Shown: positions 1 to 8,315, counted from the first letter of the stretch. The stretch: 64,000 bases of DNA from Alteromonas mediterranea DE (GCF_000020585.3 NC_011138.3:2089136-2153135), one strand, 5' to 3'. Numbers and translations: made by a program. The notes: generated from the letters alone by a model not told the origin.

Positions 1-2095
1 AAATCATTTCAGTATGGACAGCATACTGTAACTCTAGAGACGGGTGTAATTGCTCGTCAGGCGACAGCTGCGGTTCTTGCGAGCATGGACGACACGTCTG
101 TACTGGTAACAGTAGTTGGTAAAAAAGAAGCCAAGCCAGATCAAGACTTCTTCCCTCTAACAGTTAACTACCAAGAAAAAGCATACGCTGCGGGTAAAAT
201 CCCAGGTGGTTTCTTCAAGCGTGAAGGTCGTCCATCTGAAGGCGAAACATTGACTGCGCGTCTTATCGACCGCCCAATTCGCCCATTATTCCCAGAAGGC
301 TTCAAAAACGAAGTACAAGTTGTTGTTACTGTAATGTCTGCTAACCCAGATATCCCTACAGACATCATCTCTATGATTGGTACTTCTGCAGCCCTCGCTA
401 TCTCTGGTATTCCATTCAACGGCCCAATTGGTGCGGCACGTGTTGGTTTCAGCAACGGCGAATACATTCTAAATACACGCGCAGAAGAGCAAGCTGAAAG
501 CGAGCTTGACCTTGTTGTTGCGGGTACTGAAGGTGCAGTACTTATGGTTGAATCAGAAGCTGACGTGCTTTCTGAAGAAACTATGCTAGGTGCGGTAATG
601 TTCGGTCACGAGCAACTTCAAACCGTGGTTAGCGCGGTTAACGAATTTGCTGCTGAAGTTGGCACTGAGAAGTGGGACTGGGCACCAGAAGCAGAAAACA
701 CTGCGCTTAAAGATAAAGTTAAAGCACTAGCTGAAGCTGAAATGACAGCGGCTTACCAGATTTCTGACAAGTTAGAGCGTAAAGACGGCGTAACGGCAGT
801 AACTGAGAAAGCACTTGAAGCTATCCTTGCTGAAGACGAAGAACAAGACAAGAAAGAAGTACTAGATCTTCTTCACGATCTTGAATCTGACGTTGTACGT
901 TCACGCATCCTTTCTGGCGCGCACGTATCGACGGTCGTGAGCTGCAATGATTCGTGCACTAGACGTAGCAACAGGTATTCTTCCTCGTACTCACGGCTCT
1001 GCACTATTTACTCGTGGTGAGACTCAGGCAATTGTGGCTGCTACTCTAGGTACAGAGCGTGACGCACAGATGATTGACGAGCTTCAAGGTAAGCGCGACA
1101 GCCGTTTCATGCTTCACTACAACTTCCCTCCATACTGTGTTGGTGAAACCGGTATGATTGGTTCGCCTAAGCGTCGTGAAATTGGTCACGGTCGTCTAGC
1201 GAAGCGTGGTATTCAAGCAGTAATGCCAAGTGAAGAAGAATTCCCGTACGTAGTACGTGTGGTTTCTGAAATCACAGAATCAAACGGTTCATCTTCAATG
1301 GCGTCGGTATGTGGTACTTCACTAGCGCTTATGGATGCGGGTGTTCCAATTAAAGCGTCTGTTGCGGGTATCGCAATGGGCCTAGTTAAGAGTGACGACA
1401 ACTTTGTTGTACTTTCAGACATCCTTGGTGACGAAGATCACCTTGGCGACATGGACTTTAAAGTAGCGGGTACTACCGACGGTATTACTGCACTTCAAAT
1501 GGACATTAAGATTGAAGGTATTACTAAAGAAATCATGCAAATTGCGCTTAAACAAGCAAAAGAAGCACGTTTGCACATTCTTAACGTAATGGACGAAGCA
1601 ATTGGCGGTCACCGTGAAGAGCTAAGTGAATTTGCTCCACGCATTTACACAATGAAGATTGACCAAGACAAGATTCGTGACGTTATCGGTAAAGGCGGCG
1701 CAATGATCCGTCAAATTACTGAAGAGTCTGACACTAACATCGAGATTGAAGACGACGGTACTATCAAAATTTTCGCTACAGAGCGTGCGAAAGCAGACAT
1801 CGCTATTGGCAAGATTGAGCAAGTAACGGCTGAAATTGAAGTTGGTAAGACTTACAACGGTAAGATTACACGTATTGTAGACTTCGGTGCGTTCGTAGAA
1901 GTACTTCCAGGTAAAGAAGGTCTTGTTCACATTTCACAAATCGCTCACGAGCGTGTGAACAAGGTTACTGACTACCTTAAAGAAGGTGAAATGGTTGACG
2001 TTAAGGTTATGGAAATCGACCGCCAAAACCGTGTACGTTTAAGCATTAAAGAGCTTCTAGAAAAGCCTGCGCCTAAGTCTGACGACGCAGAGTAA
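1..2095 (+). CDS. pnp: Polyribonucleotide nucleotidyltransferase, 5' end outside window, two apparent 1-nt deletions
   Basis: PNPase is the phosphate-dependent 3'-5' exoribonuclease of the RNA degradosome. The frame is open from base 1 (first codons read [10 protein letters not shown]), so only a few N-terminal residues are missing. Two RNase PH-like domains are followed by a KH domain with its GxxG loop (GKGGAMI, near 1692) and a C-terminal S1 domain (from about 1850 to the stop). The reading frame breaks twice within 30 bases: a C appears missing near 921 (expected Gly-Ala-Pro-Arg-Ile-Asp) and an A near 946 (expected Leu-Gln-Met-Ile-Arg). Restoring both gives a normal full-length protein, so I read this as sequence error rather than a true pseudogene. 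Protein identity is very secure. Confidence 0.95.
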
Positions 2096-2135
2096 TATCA
2101 ATTAGGTTTAAACCTAGTTAGTTATGTTTAAGTAA

Positions 2136-2156
2136 AAAGGGAGCTTGGCTCCCTTT
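2136..2156 (+). terminator. Rho-independent terminator of pnp
   Basis: Stem GGGAGC/GCTCCC with a 3-base loop is followed by six T residues, 40 bases after the pnp stop. Confidence 0.9.
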
Positions 2157-2270
2157 TTTCGTTTTAGGTTTTAAAAGTAATAACGGGTTGGGTTTTACCC
2201 GCCAACCCATACATTTTAGCCACACATTCAAACCATAACGAAAAGCGCTTTTTTTTAGAGGTATTTGATA

Positions 2271-2564
2271 ATGGATAAGCAAACGCAAACCGAAGTAGAA
2301 GCAGCGGTATTCCGCCGCTTAGTAGAACACCTAGACGCGAATAAAGACGTTCAGAACATCGACCTGATGATTTTGGCGGATTTCTGCCGTAACTGTTTGG
2401 CCAAATGGTATTCAGCAGCTGCAAGCGAGCAGGGCGCTGATATCGACTACGAAGCCGCACGTGAAGTGGTATACAAAATGCCGTATTCTGAGTGGAAAGA
2501 GAAGCACCAGCTTCCTGCTACTGATGAGCAGTTGGAGAAATTAGCTGCTAGGCAGGGGAAGTAA
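2271..2564 (+). CDS. DUF1244 family protein
   Basis: A soluble 97-residue protein resembling the DUF1244 (SMc04008-like) family, whose members are small cytoplasmic proteins of unknown function. The conserved core includes the cysteine-containing stretch LADFCRNCLAKWY and the MPYSEWKEKHQ segment. I start it at the ATG at 2271, which has AGAGG about 10 bases upstream; a TTG two codons earlier is less likely. It has its own terminator and is the last core gene before the accessory region. Family call is from recognition of the sequence pattern only. Confidence 0.8.
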   Translation: MDKQTQTEVEAAVFRRLVEHLDANKDVQNIDLMILADFCRNCLAKWYSAAASEQGADIDYEAAREVVYKMPYSEWKEKHQLPATDEQLEKLAARQGK

Positions 2565-2583
2565 GAGTTGTAATTTGTATATG

Positions 2584-2603
2584 AAGCCAGCGAAAGCTGG
2601 CTT
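2584..2603 (+). terminator. Rho-independent terminator of the DUF1244 gene
   Basis: Perfect 8-bp stem AAGCCAGC/GCTGGCTT with a GAAA loop, followed by a T run. Confidence 0.9.
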
Positions 2604-2613
2604 TTTTGTGCTT

Positions 2614-2805
2614 GGCTTGTGTGAAATACACCAAATGCACCTGCATGTCGATTTGGTGTTTTTAATAAATGAGCGAAAAACGACGTTAAGCTTTTTTCTT
2701 TATTTCTCTGTTGGTTGTGGTTAAAGTAGTTTTAAATACAAGGAGAAATTGTCCCAAAGTGATGTGGAAAAGCATGTCGGTTCGGGGATGAGTAAGCTGT
2801 TATAA
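2614..2805 (+). other. Leader repeat A, attI-like recombination site upstream of cassette 1
   Basis: About 190 bases that recur, clearly diverged, at 5060-5253. Both copies start with TGAAATACACC, contain a terminator-like hairpin (here ACACCAAAT 2628-2636 with ATTTGGTGT 2651-2659, then a T run), a CCCAAA/TTCGGG half-stem, and end in a GTT core box directly before a gene cassette (here G|TTATAA at 2799-2805). The bases after the G match the complement of the R'' box of the next attC, so a cassette was joined exactly here. The position suits an attI or array leader, but no integrase gene is next to it. Confidence 0.5.
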
Positions 2806-2815
2806 GGCTAGAAGG

Positions 2816-3196
2816 ATGTTCAGACACATACTAATCTGTAGTTTCCAGTCTTCTCTATTTGTCACATTAAGTTTGACTATTTTAAGCTTGCCATATGGCA
2901 GTGCCGCCTTCATCTTTGGAGCTTTAGCATTTCCCATTGCATTTGTTATGGGCTCAATATTAGCTTATCCACTCATAAAGCTATGGCTTAAAAACGCTTG
3001 GTCAAGTAAGTTTAGTTTTCTAGTATTTTTATGTATTGGATTCATTCTTGGTTGCGCAACACCAATCGTATTGTTTAGCAAAAACTTGGCATCAATAGAC
3101 ATTCAATCATTTTTGTTTTTAAGTATTTATGGTGGGCTAGGTGTGGTCGGTTCTTTGTGGTCTTGGCATTATGTTCGTAGAAACATCGCCTTATAA
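2816..3196 (+). CDS. Cassette 1: small integral membrane protein, unknown function
   Basis: A 126-residue protein with about four hydrophobic segments (roughly residues 10-30, 33-53, 66-88 and 98-118) and no motif I recognise. The start ATG is preceded by AGAAGG. It fills a cassette that begins at TTATAA (2800) and ends within the attC at 3191-3298, with the stop codon lying at the attC edge as is typical for cassette genes. It is probably expressed from an upstream promoter, since there is little room for its own. Likely inner-membrane; function unknown. Confidence 0.65.
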   Translation: MFRHILICSFQSSLFVTLSLTILSLPYGSAAFIFGALAFPIAFVMGSILAYPLIKLWLKNAWSSKFSFLVFLCIGFILGCATPIVLFSKNLASIDIQSFLFLSIYGGLGVVGSLWSWHYVRRNIAL

Positions 3197-3298
3197 CAAA
3201 ACGCTCAAGCCACTCCCTTCGGTCGCTGGGACGCATACACGCAGGGCGGCTTCGCCATTATGCCCCACATGCCTGCGCCCCTTATTTAAAAGTTATGT
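3191..3298 (+). other. attC recombination site of cassette 1
   Basis: R'' box TTATAAC (3191-3197) is complementary to the cassette's own first bases GTTATAA (2799-2805). The body has the same layout as the other sites here: CACTCCCTTCGGTCGCTGGGACGC, then a GGGC/GCCC-capped hairpin, then the R' box GTTATGT (3292-3298). Length 108. Confidence 0.8.
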
Positions 3299-3333
3299 GA
3301 AAAGTAACCATCAAGAATGGAAAAATAATTAGA

Positions 3334-4333
3334 ATGCCTAAAGATATGGACGACTTCTTAGATTTCATACTTAATGAATTGGGTGAGGGCACTTGGGTTC
3401 CGCTTTATAAGAACCTAAATAAAGAAGATAAATCTGAGGATGGCTCGCTATACTCCTGCTTAGTTTCACCAGGTAATACCCAAAAAGCAATGGAAGGCTA
3501 TGGGTGGGATTTGCTTCCTGGTAGTGGAGGCCCGTCAATAGTATCGAGTGGCAAAGATAATATCTGGTATGAGCCAAATAGTTCCGAATATCTACCGCTT
3601 GTTATCTATAGAGATTTTCATGGCACAAGAAAGCCGTACAGAGAAATATTACAAGAATTAGTATTATACCTCGAGCTTTACCATGACACGGTTAATCATA
3701 AATATGTTGTTTATGATGACAATGGAACTGAAATTCAGGTTGTAAGGTATTCAGATGATGAAATTCTTATAAGAAAATCATTCTTGAAAGCATTTATGTC
3801 TGCTAGGCAAATGAACCTGTTGTTATTTTTTGAGAATTCGCGCCACAAAGTTACAAGTGAACGGTTGCCGGATGAGCATGTGAATGATCCTTTCGTTTCA
3901 TACACTAGGTTTTGGGATAGCTCGTACGTAGAGGGCTATAGCACTTTCACTAGAGTGCTAGGAAAAAAACTTTTTTATTGCTCTCCAAGAAAAGAAGAGT
4001 ACTACAGCCCATTCGATGTAGAGAAGAGCTATGAATCATTCATTATCGAAGGTGATGCTCATGATCATCATCTCCACTCCTGTGATCCTTCTTTGTTAGC
4101 CGACTATTTCGGAAAAAATAAAGGTGCGCCTCATTATTTAACTCCGGTTTACTTCGATAAAGCAGTGCTTCAAAAGTATTTTGGGTCTTCATCAGAGTAT
4201 GAGGTACAAGATAGTGCAATCCATAAGCATGGGTATTGGAGATTGCGCTTTGACAATAACTCGCCGGGACACGTGTTTTGTTTTAGGAGGTAATCTTGGC
4301 CGAGATATACCTCACTCCGAGCAGATTTACAAT
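3334..4333 (+). pseudogene. Cassette 2: unknown protein, frameshifted and 3'-truncated
   Basis: The frame from ATG 3334 gives 319 residues (to 4293) of a soluble, acidic protein that I do not recognise. Its last residues leave a plausible C-terminal segment at Gly-His-Val; the +1 frame continues with FVLGGNLGRDIPHSEQ, which resembles a conserved family ending. Removing one T from the runs at 4276-4284 joins the frames. The restored frame then runs straight into the 18-mer at 4334, where the gene is cut off and its attC is missing. It follows the R' box at 3292 and so was a cassette. Truncation is certain from the context; the frameshift could be a sequence error. Confidence 0.55.
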
Positions 4334-4351
4334 ACTAAACAAGACAGGCAT
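4334..4351 (+). repeat. 18-mer junction repeat, copy 1
   Basis: Exact ACTAAACAAGACAGGCAT. It joins the truncated cassette 2 gene (left) to an RHS fragment (right). Confidence 0.85.
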
Positions 4352-4547
4352 GTTTTGGTAACAGGTACTAATAGCAATGGAGCAATAGCCTGGCGAGAGC
4401 GTTATACGCCCTTTGGTATTACGCTTGATAATGAGTCTGCAAATGATGATCAAGCAGGCTATACGGGTTATATTGAAGCCAGTAATACTGGCTTAGTTTA
4501 TATGCAGGCACGATACTATGATCCAGTTATAGGGCGGTTTTATTCTG
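4352..4547 (+). pseudogene. RHS/YD-repeat protein fragment (core tip)
   Basis: A piece of an RHS-family gene with neither start nor end. Its translation includes AWRERYTPFG, a GYTGYIEASNTGLVYMQARYY segment (here split across the RHS core end) and PVIGRFYSD, the hallmark end of an RHS core just before the variable toxin tip. It is flanked on both sides by exact 18-mers and stops immediately after the GRFYSD codons. There is no associated toxin, immunity gene or VgrG. It is a captured fragment, not a functional gene; an in-frame read across the left 18-mer exists by chance. Confidence 0.75.
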
Positions 4548-4565
4548 ACTAAACAAGACAGGCAT
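4548..4565 (+). repeat. 18-mer junction repeat, copy 2
   Basis: Exact consensus. It joins the RHS fragment to the start of a small secreted-protein gene. Confidence 0.85.
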
Positions 4566-4630
4566 ATTTCAGTTCGAATACACGCCTTTTCGTCACGAGC
4601 AAACAGTCTAAAATGAAACAAGGAAGTCAG

Positions 4631-4787
4631 ATGAAGAAATTACTATCCATAGCCATATAATATATTCTTTTGAATGGGGGCAGCCAACAGACTTACGCAG
4701 ACTAATCGCAAATTTGTGTTTATACAACAGACCAAGATGCGAAAGAATGCAGTAACGGAGAGCTCGCATATTTTAGGCTCCAAACGT
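4631..4787 (+). pseudogene. Fragment of a small secreted-protein gene, broken
   Basis: An AGGAAG ribosome site precedes ATG 4631, which encodes MKKLLSIAI, a typical signal-peptide start, then a stop. A different frame of the same stretch reads SQQTYAD, then SQICVYTTDQDAKECSNG, so the original was probably a small exported Cys-containing protein with at least one indel and one premature stop. The fragment lies between 18-mer copies 2 and 3 and is cut by copy 3. I do not recognise the family. Confidence 0.4.
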
Positions 4788-4805
4788 ACTAAACAAGACA
4801 GTCAT
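4788..4805 (+). repeat. 18-mer junction repeat, copy 3
   Basis: ACTAAACAAGACAGTCAT, one base from consensus. It joins two unrelated fragments. Confidence 0.8.
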
Positions 4806-4901
4806 TATTACGTTTGCAAATGAGGGTATGTGTTTTTTTGTTTGTCTTAGTTTCTACTTTTATTGATATTTAAAAAAGATGCGCTTTATGGCCTGGGTTA
4901 A

Positions 4902-5030
4902 ATGACGAATAACCGAAGAACAACAATTATCAGGCTTTTTCTGCTAGTCAGTACTATTATTTCTCTGTTTTTCGTTCCTTGGATATTGGTTAAAGCTTGG
5001 ATTTTACCTTTACCTCAAACGGTGCAAGTG
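4902..5030 (+). pseudogene. N-terminal fragment of a membrane-anchored protein, possibly a serine hydrolase
   Basis: ATG 4902 opens a frame with a basic N-terminus (MTNNRRTT), a single membrane segment (LFLLVSTIISLFFVPWILVK) and then AWILPLPQTVQV, where the 18-mer copy 4 cuts it at 5031. The membrane-anchor-plus-LPLP-T-VQ pattern is reminiscent of the start of some marine beta-lactamase-like serine hydrolases; that assignment is from memory and weak. The rest of the gene is absent. Confidence 0.4.
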
Positions 5031-5048
5031 ACTAAACAAGACAGGCAT
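5031..5048 (+). repeat. 18-mer junction repeat, copy 4
   Basis: Exact consensus. It joins the membrane-protein fragment to leader repeat B. Confidence 0.85.
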
Positions 5049-5059
5049 ATCTCTTTTCT

Positions 5060-5253
5060 GGGCTTGCGTGAAATACACCAAAAGCACCTGATCGCCGATT
5101 TGGTGTTTTTAATAAATGAGCTAAAAACGACATTACGGATTTTTCTTTATTTCTCTGTTGGTTATGGTTTAGAGTTGTAAGAAGAAAAAAGGAGAAGTGC
5201 CCCAAAATGGTGTGGATTAGCATGACGGTTTGGGGACGAGTAAACTGTTAGGC
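5060..5253 (+). other. Leader repeat B, attI-like site upstream of the methyltransferase cassette
   Basis: Diverged second copy of 2614-2805, keeping the hairpin ACACCAAA (5075-5082)/TTTGGTGT (5099-5106) plus T run and a stronger CCCCAAA/TTTGGGG stem near the end. It ends in G|TTAGGC (5247-5253), the exact junction with the next cassette. Its presence inside the array, next to a cassette, supports a recombination role rather than being only a terminator. Confidence 0.5.
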
Positions 5254-5260
5254 ACTAAAT

Positions 5261-5863
5261 ATGAATCCCATACAGCAAGCATCCAATTACGATAAGATTG
5301 CAGAGCATTGGAATAGCGATCGCTTCAATAGAGAAAATGGTATTTCTCAGCATAAGAGAGCGCTTAACTTTGCCCCGAAGACGGGAAAAGCTATTGATGT
5401 AGGTTGCGGTAGCAGCGGACGTATAATCGATTTATTATTAAAGTATGGATATGATGTTGAGGGGCTGGACCTTTCAGCCGAGATGCTAAGGCTTGCTAAA
5501 ATAAGGCATCCTAAAGTCATATTCCATCATGCAGATATTTGCAACTGGGTTCCAAGTAACAAATTTGCGTTCATATCGGCGTGGGATAGTATTTGGCATG
5601 TGCCCCTAGAAAACCAAGAAAGTGTAATTAGTAAACTCCTTGAGCATCTGGAAGTGGATGGCGTAATAATTTTTACAAGTGGGGCGGTTGATGAAAAAGG
5701 TGATGGTAGCAATCCATTTTTAGGTCAAGACTTATATCATGCAGCTCTTGGCATTCCAGCACTTTTAAAGTTATTGGAAAGTCACAATTGCGTATGTCGG
5801 CACTTGGAAAATGATGACTTTCCAAACAAACATTTATACGTGGTCGCACAAAAACGTGCCTAA
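5261..5863 (+). CDS. Cassette 3: class I SAM-dependent methyltransferase
   Basis: A 200-residue protein with a Rossmann-type SAM-binding core: motif I AIDVGCGSSGRI (about residues 44-55), an acidic residue after strand 2 (VEGLDLSAEM), and motif HHADICNW. It looks like a complete, small free-standing methyltransferase; the substrate cannot be told. The cassette runs from 5248 to 5956: its start GTTAGGCAC is the exact complement of the start of its attC, GTGCCTAAC. A second copy of its first 43 bases lies at 10914-10956 with one mismatch. Confidence 0.85.
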   Translation: MNPIQQASNYDKIAEHWNSDRFNRENGISQHKRALNFAPKTGKAIDVGCGSSGRIIDLLLKYGYDVEGLDLSAEMLRLAKIRHPKVIFHHADICNWVPSNKFAFISAWDSIWHVPLENQESVISKLLEHLEVDGVIIFTSGAVDEKGDGSNPFLGQDLYHAALGIPALLKLLESHNCVCRHLENDDFPNKHLYVVAQKRA

Positions 5864-5962
5864 CAAAACGCTGTTGGCACTCCCTTCGGTCGTTGGGACG
5901 CTAACACGGGGCCGCTTCGCGATTATAGCCCCATGTTAGCGCCCCAAAGCTTAGCGTTAGAG
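5858..5962 (+). other. attC site of cassette 3
   Basis: R'' GCCTAAC (5858-5864), R' GTTAGAG (5956-5962). The centre can form a long hairpin: GGG, a bulged A, CGCTAACA and GGGGC pair with GCCCC, TGTTAGCG and CCC. The bulged base and imperfect outer arms are typical of attC. Confidence 0.9.
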
Positions 5963-5994
5963 CTTACGGGATTACTTTAACAAAGGAGAATTAA

Positions 5995-6201
5995 ATGGCA
6001 GTTTATAGCCAAGAGGCCACAGAATTAATGTCAAAGTATAGGGAAGCGGACGAAGCAGAATCCGTTGCTATTAAAGCGCTTGACGAATACATGAAAGCTG
6101 GAGGCGGTGAACTAATACGAGACTTGTCTGAGAAAATGGAAAGTGCACACGCAAAGAAACTGTCAATTTATAACGAGATGCAAAAATACAGGCTCGACTA
6201 A
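5995..6201 (+). CDS. Cassette 4: small charged helical protein, unknown
   Basis: A 68-residue soluble protein, rich in Ala, Glu, Lys and Met, probably mostly helical and perhaps coiled-coil. No known motif. The start is well supported by AAAGGAG seven bases upstream of ATG 5995. The cassette spans 5957-6328; its first bases GTTAGAGC are complementary to GCTCTAAC of its attC. Confidence 0.65.
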   Translation: MAVYSQEATELMSKYREADEAESVAIKALDEYMKAGGGELIRDLSEKMESAHAKKLSIYNEMQKYRLD

Positions 6202-6220
6202 CTGGTTGTTTTCAAAGCAG

Positions 6221-6334
6221 CTCTAACAAAACGCTGTTGGCACTCCCTCCGGTCGCTGGGACGCTAACACGTGGGCTGACTCACTTCGTTCGGATTATAG
6301 CCCCATGTTAGCGCCCCAAAGCTTAGCGTTATAA
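6221..6334 (+). other. attC site of cassette 4
   Basis: R'' CTCTAAC (6221-6227), R' GTTATAA (6328-6334). It shares the outer arms of the preceding site almost base for base and has a longer loop (CTGACTCACTTCGTTCGGATTAT region). Length 114. Confidence 0.9.
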
Positions 6335-6354
6335 CCCTTTCATGTGAGGTACCT

Positions 6355-7020
6355 GTGTCTAAAGGATTAGGACAATGGAAAAATACACTCCAACCTGCTC
6401 AAATTGCAGACGGGATGAATGCAGCCAATGACAATGCTCGTCGGTTAGCCGAAGATGCCGAAGTATTATTTAATCTAAATCGATTTCCTTCTGCGTTGTC
6501 CTTGGCAATCTTATCAATAGAAGAGTCTGGTAAAATAAGTATTTTGCGTGAATTAGCTTTAGCTCAAAATGGCAATCAAGTTAAAGAGTCATGGAAGGCT
6601 TACCGTTCTCATACAAAAAAGAATGTTATGTGGTTATTTCCTCACTTAGCGTCAAGCGGTGCAAATAAACTCGAAGAGTTTAAATCATTATTTTGGGAAA
6701 AAGCTGAACATCCGTTGCTCTTAGATAACCTTAAACAAATAGGCTTCTACACAGATTGTCTTGGCAAAGCTCATTGGTCAATTCCTGTAGAAGTCGTTGA
6801 TAAAGAAAATACAGAAAACATACTCAATATTGCAAAGTTAATGTGCAAGGAAACTACCTATTCTACAAAGGAAATAGAGCTTTGGGTAAAACACATTAAA
6901 CCTGTATGGAGAGGCCCCATGGATGCCATGAAAATAGCTTTGAATAACTGGTTTAACGAAATGGTAAAAGAAGGCATCATCTCTGAAGGACAGTATAGCT
7001 TCAAAGATTTCGTCGATTAA
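6355..7020 (+). CDS. Cassette 5: AbiV-family HEPN protein (abortive infection)
   Basis: A 221-residue soluble protein starting at GTG 6355 with GAGG about 10 bases upstream. The N-terminal half matches the HEPN_AbiV pattern: an amphipathic helix (AANDNARRLAEDAEVLFNLN) followed by PSALSLAILSIEESGKISI, the conserved A-x-E-E-x-GK block near residues 50-65. Lactococcal AbiV stops phage growth by blocking late translation; family members are held to be phage-defence or RNA-targeting HEPN proteins. Its presence as an integron cassette fits recent observations that cassettes carry anti-phage genes. The cassette begins at TTATAACCC (6329), complementary to the CGGGTTATAAC at its attC. Function here is inferred from the family. 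Confidence 0.75.
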   Translation: MSKGLGQWKNTLQPAQIADGMNAANDNARRLAEDAEVLFNLNRFPSALSLAILSIEESGKISILRELALAQNGNQVKESWKAYRSHTKKNVMWLFPHLASSGANKLEEFKSLFWEKAEHPLLLDNLKQIGFYTDCLGKAHWSIPVEVVDKENTENILNIAKLMCKETTYSTKEIELWVKHIKPVWRGPMDAMKIALNNWFNEMVKEGIISEGQYSFKDFVD

Positions 7021-7028
7021 ACAGCGGG

Positions 7029-7060
7029 TTATAACAAACGCATTAACACTCGCTGCGCTT
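7029..7060 (+). other. Left part of the attC site of cassette 5, split by an IS
   Basis: R'' box TTATAAC (7029-7035) and the L'' arm up to CACTCGCTGCGCTT. The site continues at 8395 on the far side of the IS1111-type element. Confidence 0.8.
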
Positions 7061-7074
7061 ATGTGGACTCCCCA

Positions 7075-7277
7075 TAGTCAACAACTATTTTTACCGTTCA
7101 AGATGTAATGCGTGCTTATGTACGAGCTCATAATGGGAAGCTATCCCGGCTCTATGATATTTACGCGAACTTGATGCCACATCTCGCTGGCGGGCTTTTA
7201 TGCCCTGAGCGCAGCACTGGCTTACCAAGCTGATTTTTATCTTGTATGGCGCATTTAGTTGTTAACTTAAAACTAAA
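7075..7277 (-). ncRNA. Candidate seek/bridge RNA region of the IS1111-type element
   Basis: About 200 bp of non-coding DNA between the transposase stop and the element's end, where IS1111-group elements encode their guide RNA. It contains ATCTCGCTGG (7181-7190), identical to the right insertion junction 8391-8400, and GCTTATGT (7114-7121), identical to the left junction 7057-7064. Two short guide-like matches, one per flank and about 60 bases apart, are what a bridge/seek RNA would need. RNA boundaries and fold are not determined. Confidence 0.55.
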
Positions 7278-8315
7278 CTAAGCAGATAATAGCTCTGCTT
7301 TGTAATCAGTTCCGTTGCGTAGCAACGAAAATGCTGTTCTAACTGTTTTGTTGGCCAGCGCTACAGCTGCACAACGTTTACCTCTCCGCTCTACTAGCCC
7401 TTTAATCCATTCATCTTTCTTCGTTCGCGAATCACGTTTAACCGCCTGGTTTATTGCTGACATCGCACCTGCGACCAAGTTAGCGCGCAATGACGAGTTC
7501 CGTATATTTTTACCTATAGACCCCAAACGCACTTTACCACCTGAAGAATGTTGTATTGGCGTTAAACCGATACACGCAGCAGCGTCTCGGGCTTTTTTGA
7601 AAACGCCTAACTCACAACAACCTAGCGCTATGTACAGGTTAACCGCATTTGTCGGGCCAACACCTTCTATCTTCATGAGATTTTTGCAAGCTTCTGATGC
7701 TCTGCTGGCTCTAGCTACACTCTTTTCGTAGTGTTTTACGAGCTCTATACTCTTGAGATATTGATGCCATGCCGTGTGTAATGCCTCTCTGAATATCGCG
7801 CTAAATCCATTTTCTGCATCTTCCAATATCGACTGTATTGCACTGTTCAAACCCGCATCTGTTGGTGACAACTTAATGTTGAACTCTAAAAGTAACGAAC
7901 AGAGTTGATTCCCGTAAGCAACTTTATGCTTTACTGATAGTTGATGCATACGGACAAGTGATTGAAGCTCCTGCTGCTCCTTAGACTTCCCGCTAATAAA
8001 ATTCACGTTACTAAGTTGTGATGCCTGTAAAACCGCTTCAGCATCGTTCTTATCAGTCTTTTGGTTTTGACGAATATTCGATACAAGCTTAGCTGATATT
8101 AAACGGGCATCATGCCCGTATTCACGCGCACATTGATACCAATAATTTGACGTCGCACACGCTTCAAAAACAACTGTCATTGGTTTTTGAGTGGCTAGCC
8201 AATTAGAAAAAGCAGTGGGCGTCATCGGCATATTACGAACTATCTTATTCGATTTGGCGACACAAACCTGGATCTCTTTTTTTGCTAAATCTACACCAGT
8301 GAGCATATTATACAT
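7278..8315 (-). CDS. IS110-family transposase, IS1111 subgroup
   Basis: A 345-residue DEDD transposase/recombinase. The N-terminal RuvC-like domain shows GVDLAK (Asp near residue 9), VFEACATSNYW (Glu) and the KTDKNDAEA block with the other acidic residues. The C-terminal Transposase_20 domain carries KIEGVGPTNA and the region QHSSGGKVRLG with its conserved serine. The length is normal and the frame intact, so the element may be active. IS110 enzymes act with an element-encoded guide RNA and insert without target duplications. Confidence 0.92.
   Translation of the reverse strand: MYNMLTGVDLAKKEIQVCVAKSNKIVRNMPMTPTAFSNWLATQKPMTVVFEACATSNYWYQCAREYGHDARLISAKLVSNIRQNQKTDKNDAEAVLQASQLSNVNFISGKSKEQQELQSLVRMHQLSVKHKVAYGNQLCSLLLEFNIKLSPTDAGLNSAIQSILEDAENGFSAIFREALHTAWHQYLKSIELVKHYEKSVARASRASEACKNLMKIEGVGPTNAVNLYIALGCCELGVFKKARDAAACIGLTPIQHSSGGKVRLGSIGKNIRNSSLRANLVAGAMSAINQAVKRDSRTKKDEWIKGLVERRGKRCAAVALANKTVRTAFSLLRNGTDYKAELLSA

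Noticed and set aside
4181..4552. A 123-residue fusion gene spanning the cassette 2 end and the RHS fragment
   Set aside because: It is a chance read-through of the 18-mer joining two truncated genes in different original contexts.
7315..7731. A plus-strand gene within the IS1111-type transposase
   Set aside because: It is antisense to a well-supported transposase and has no family features.
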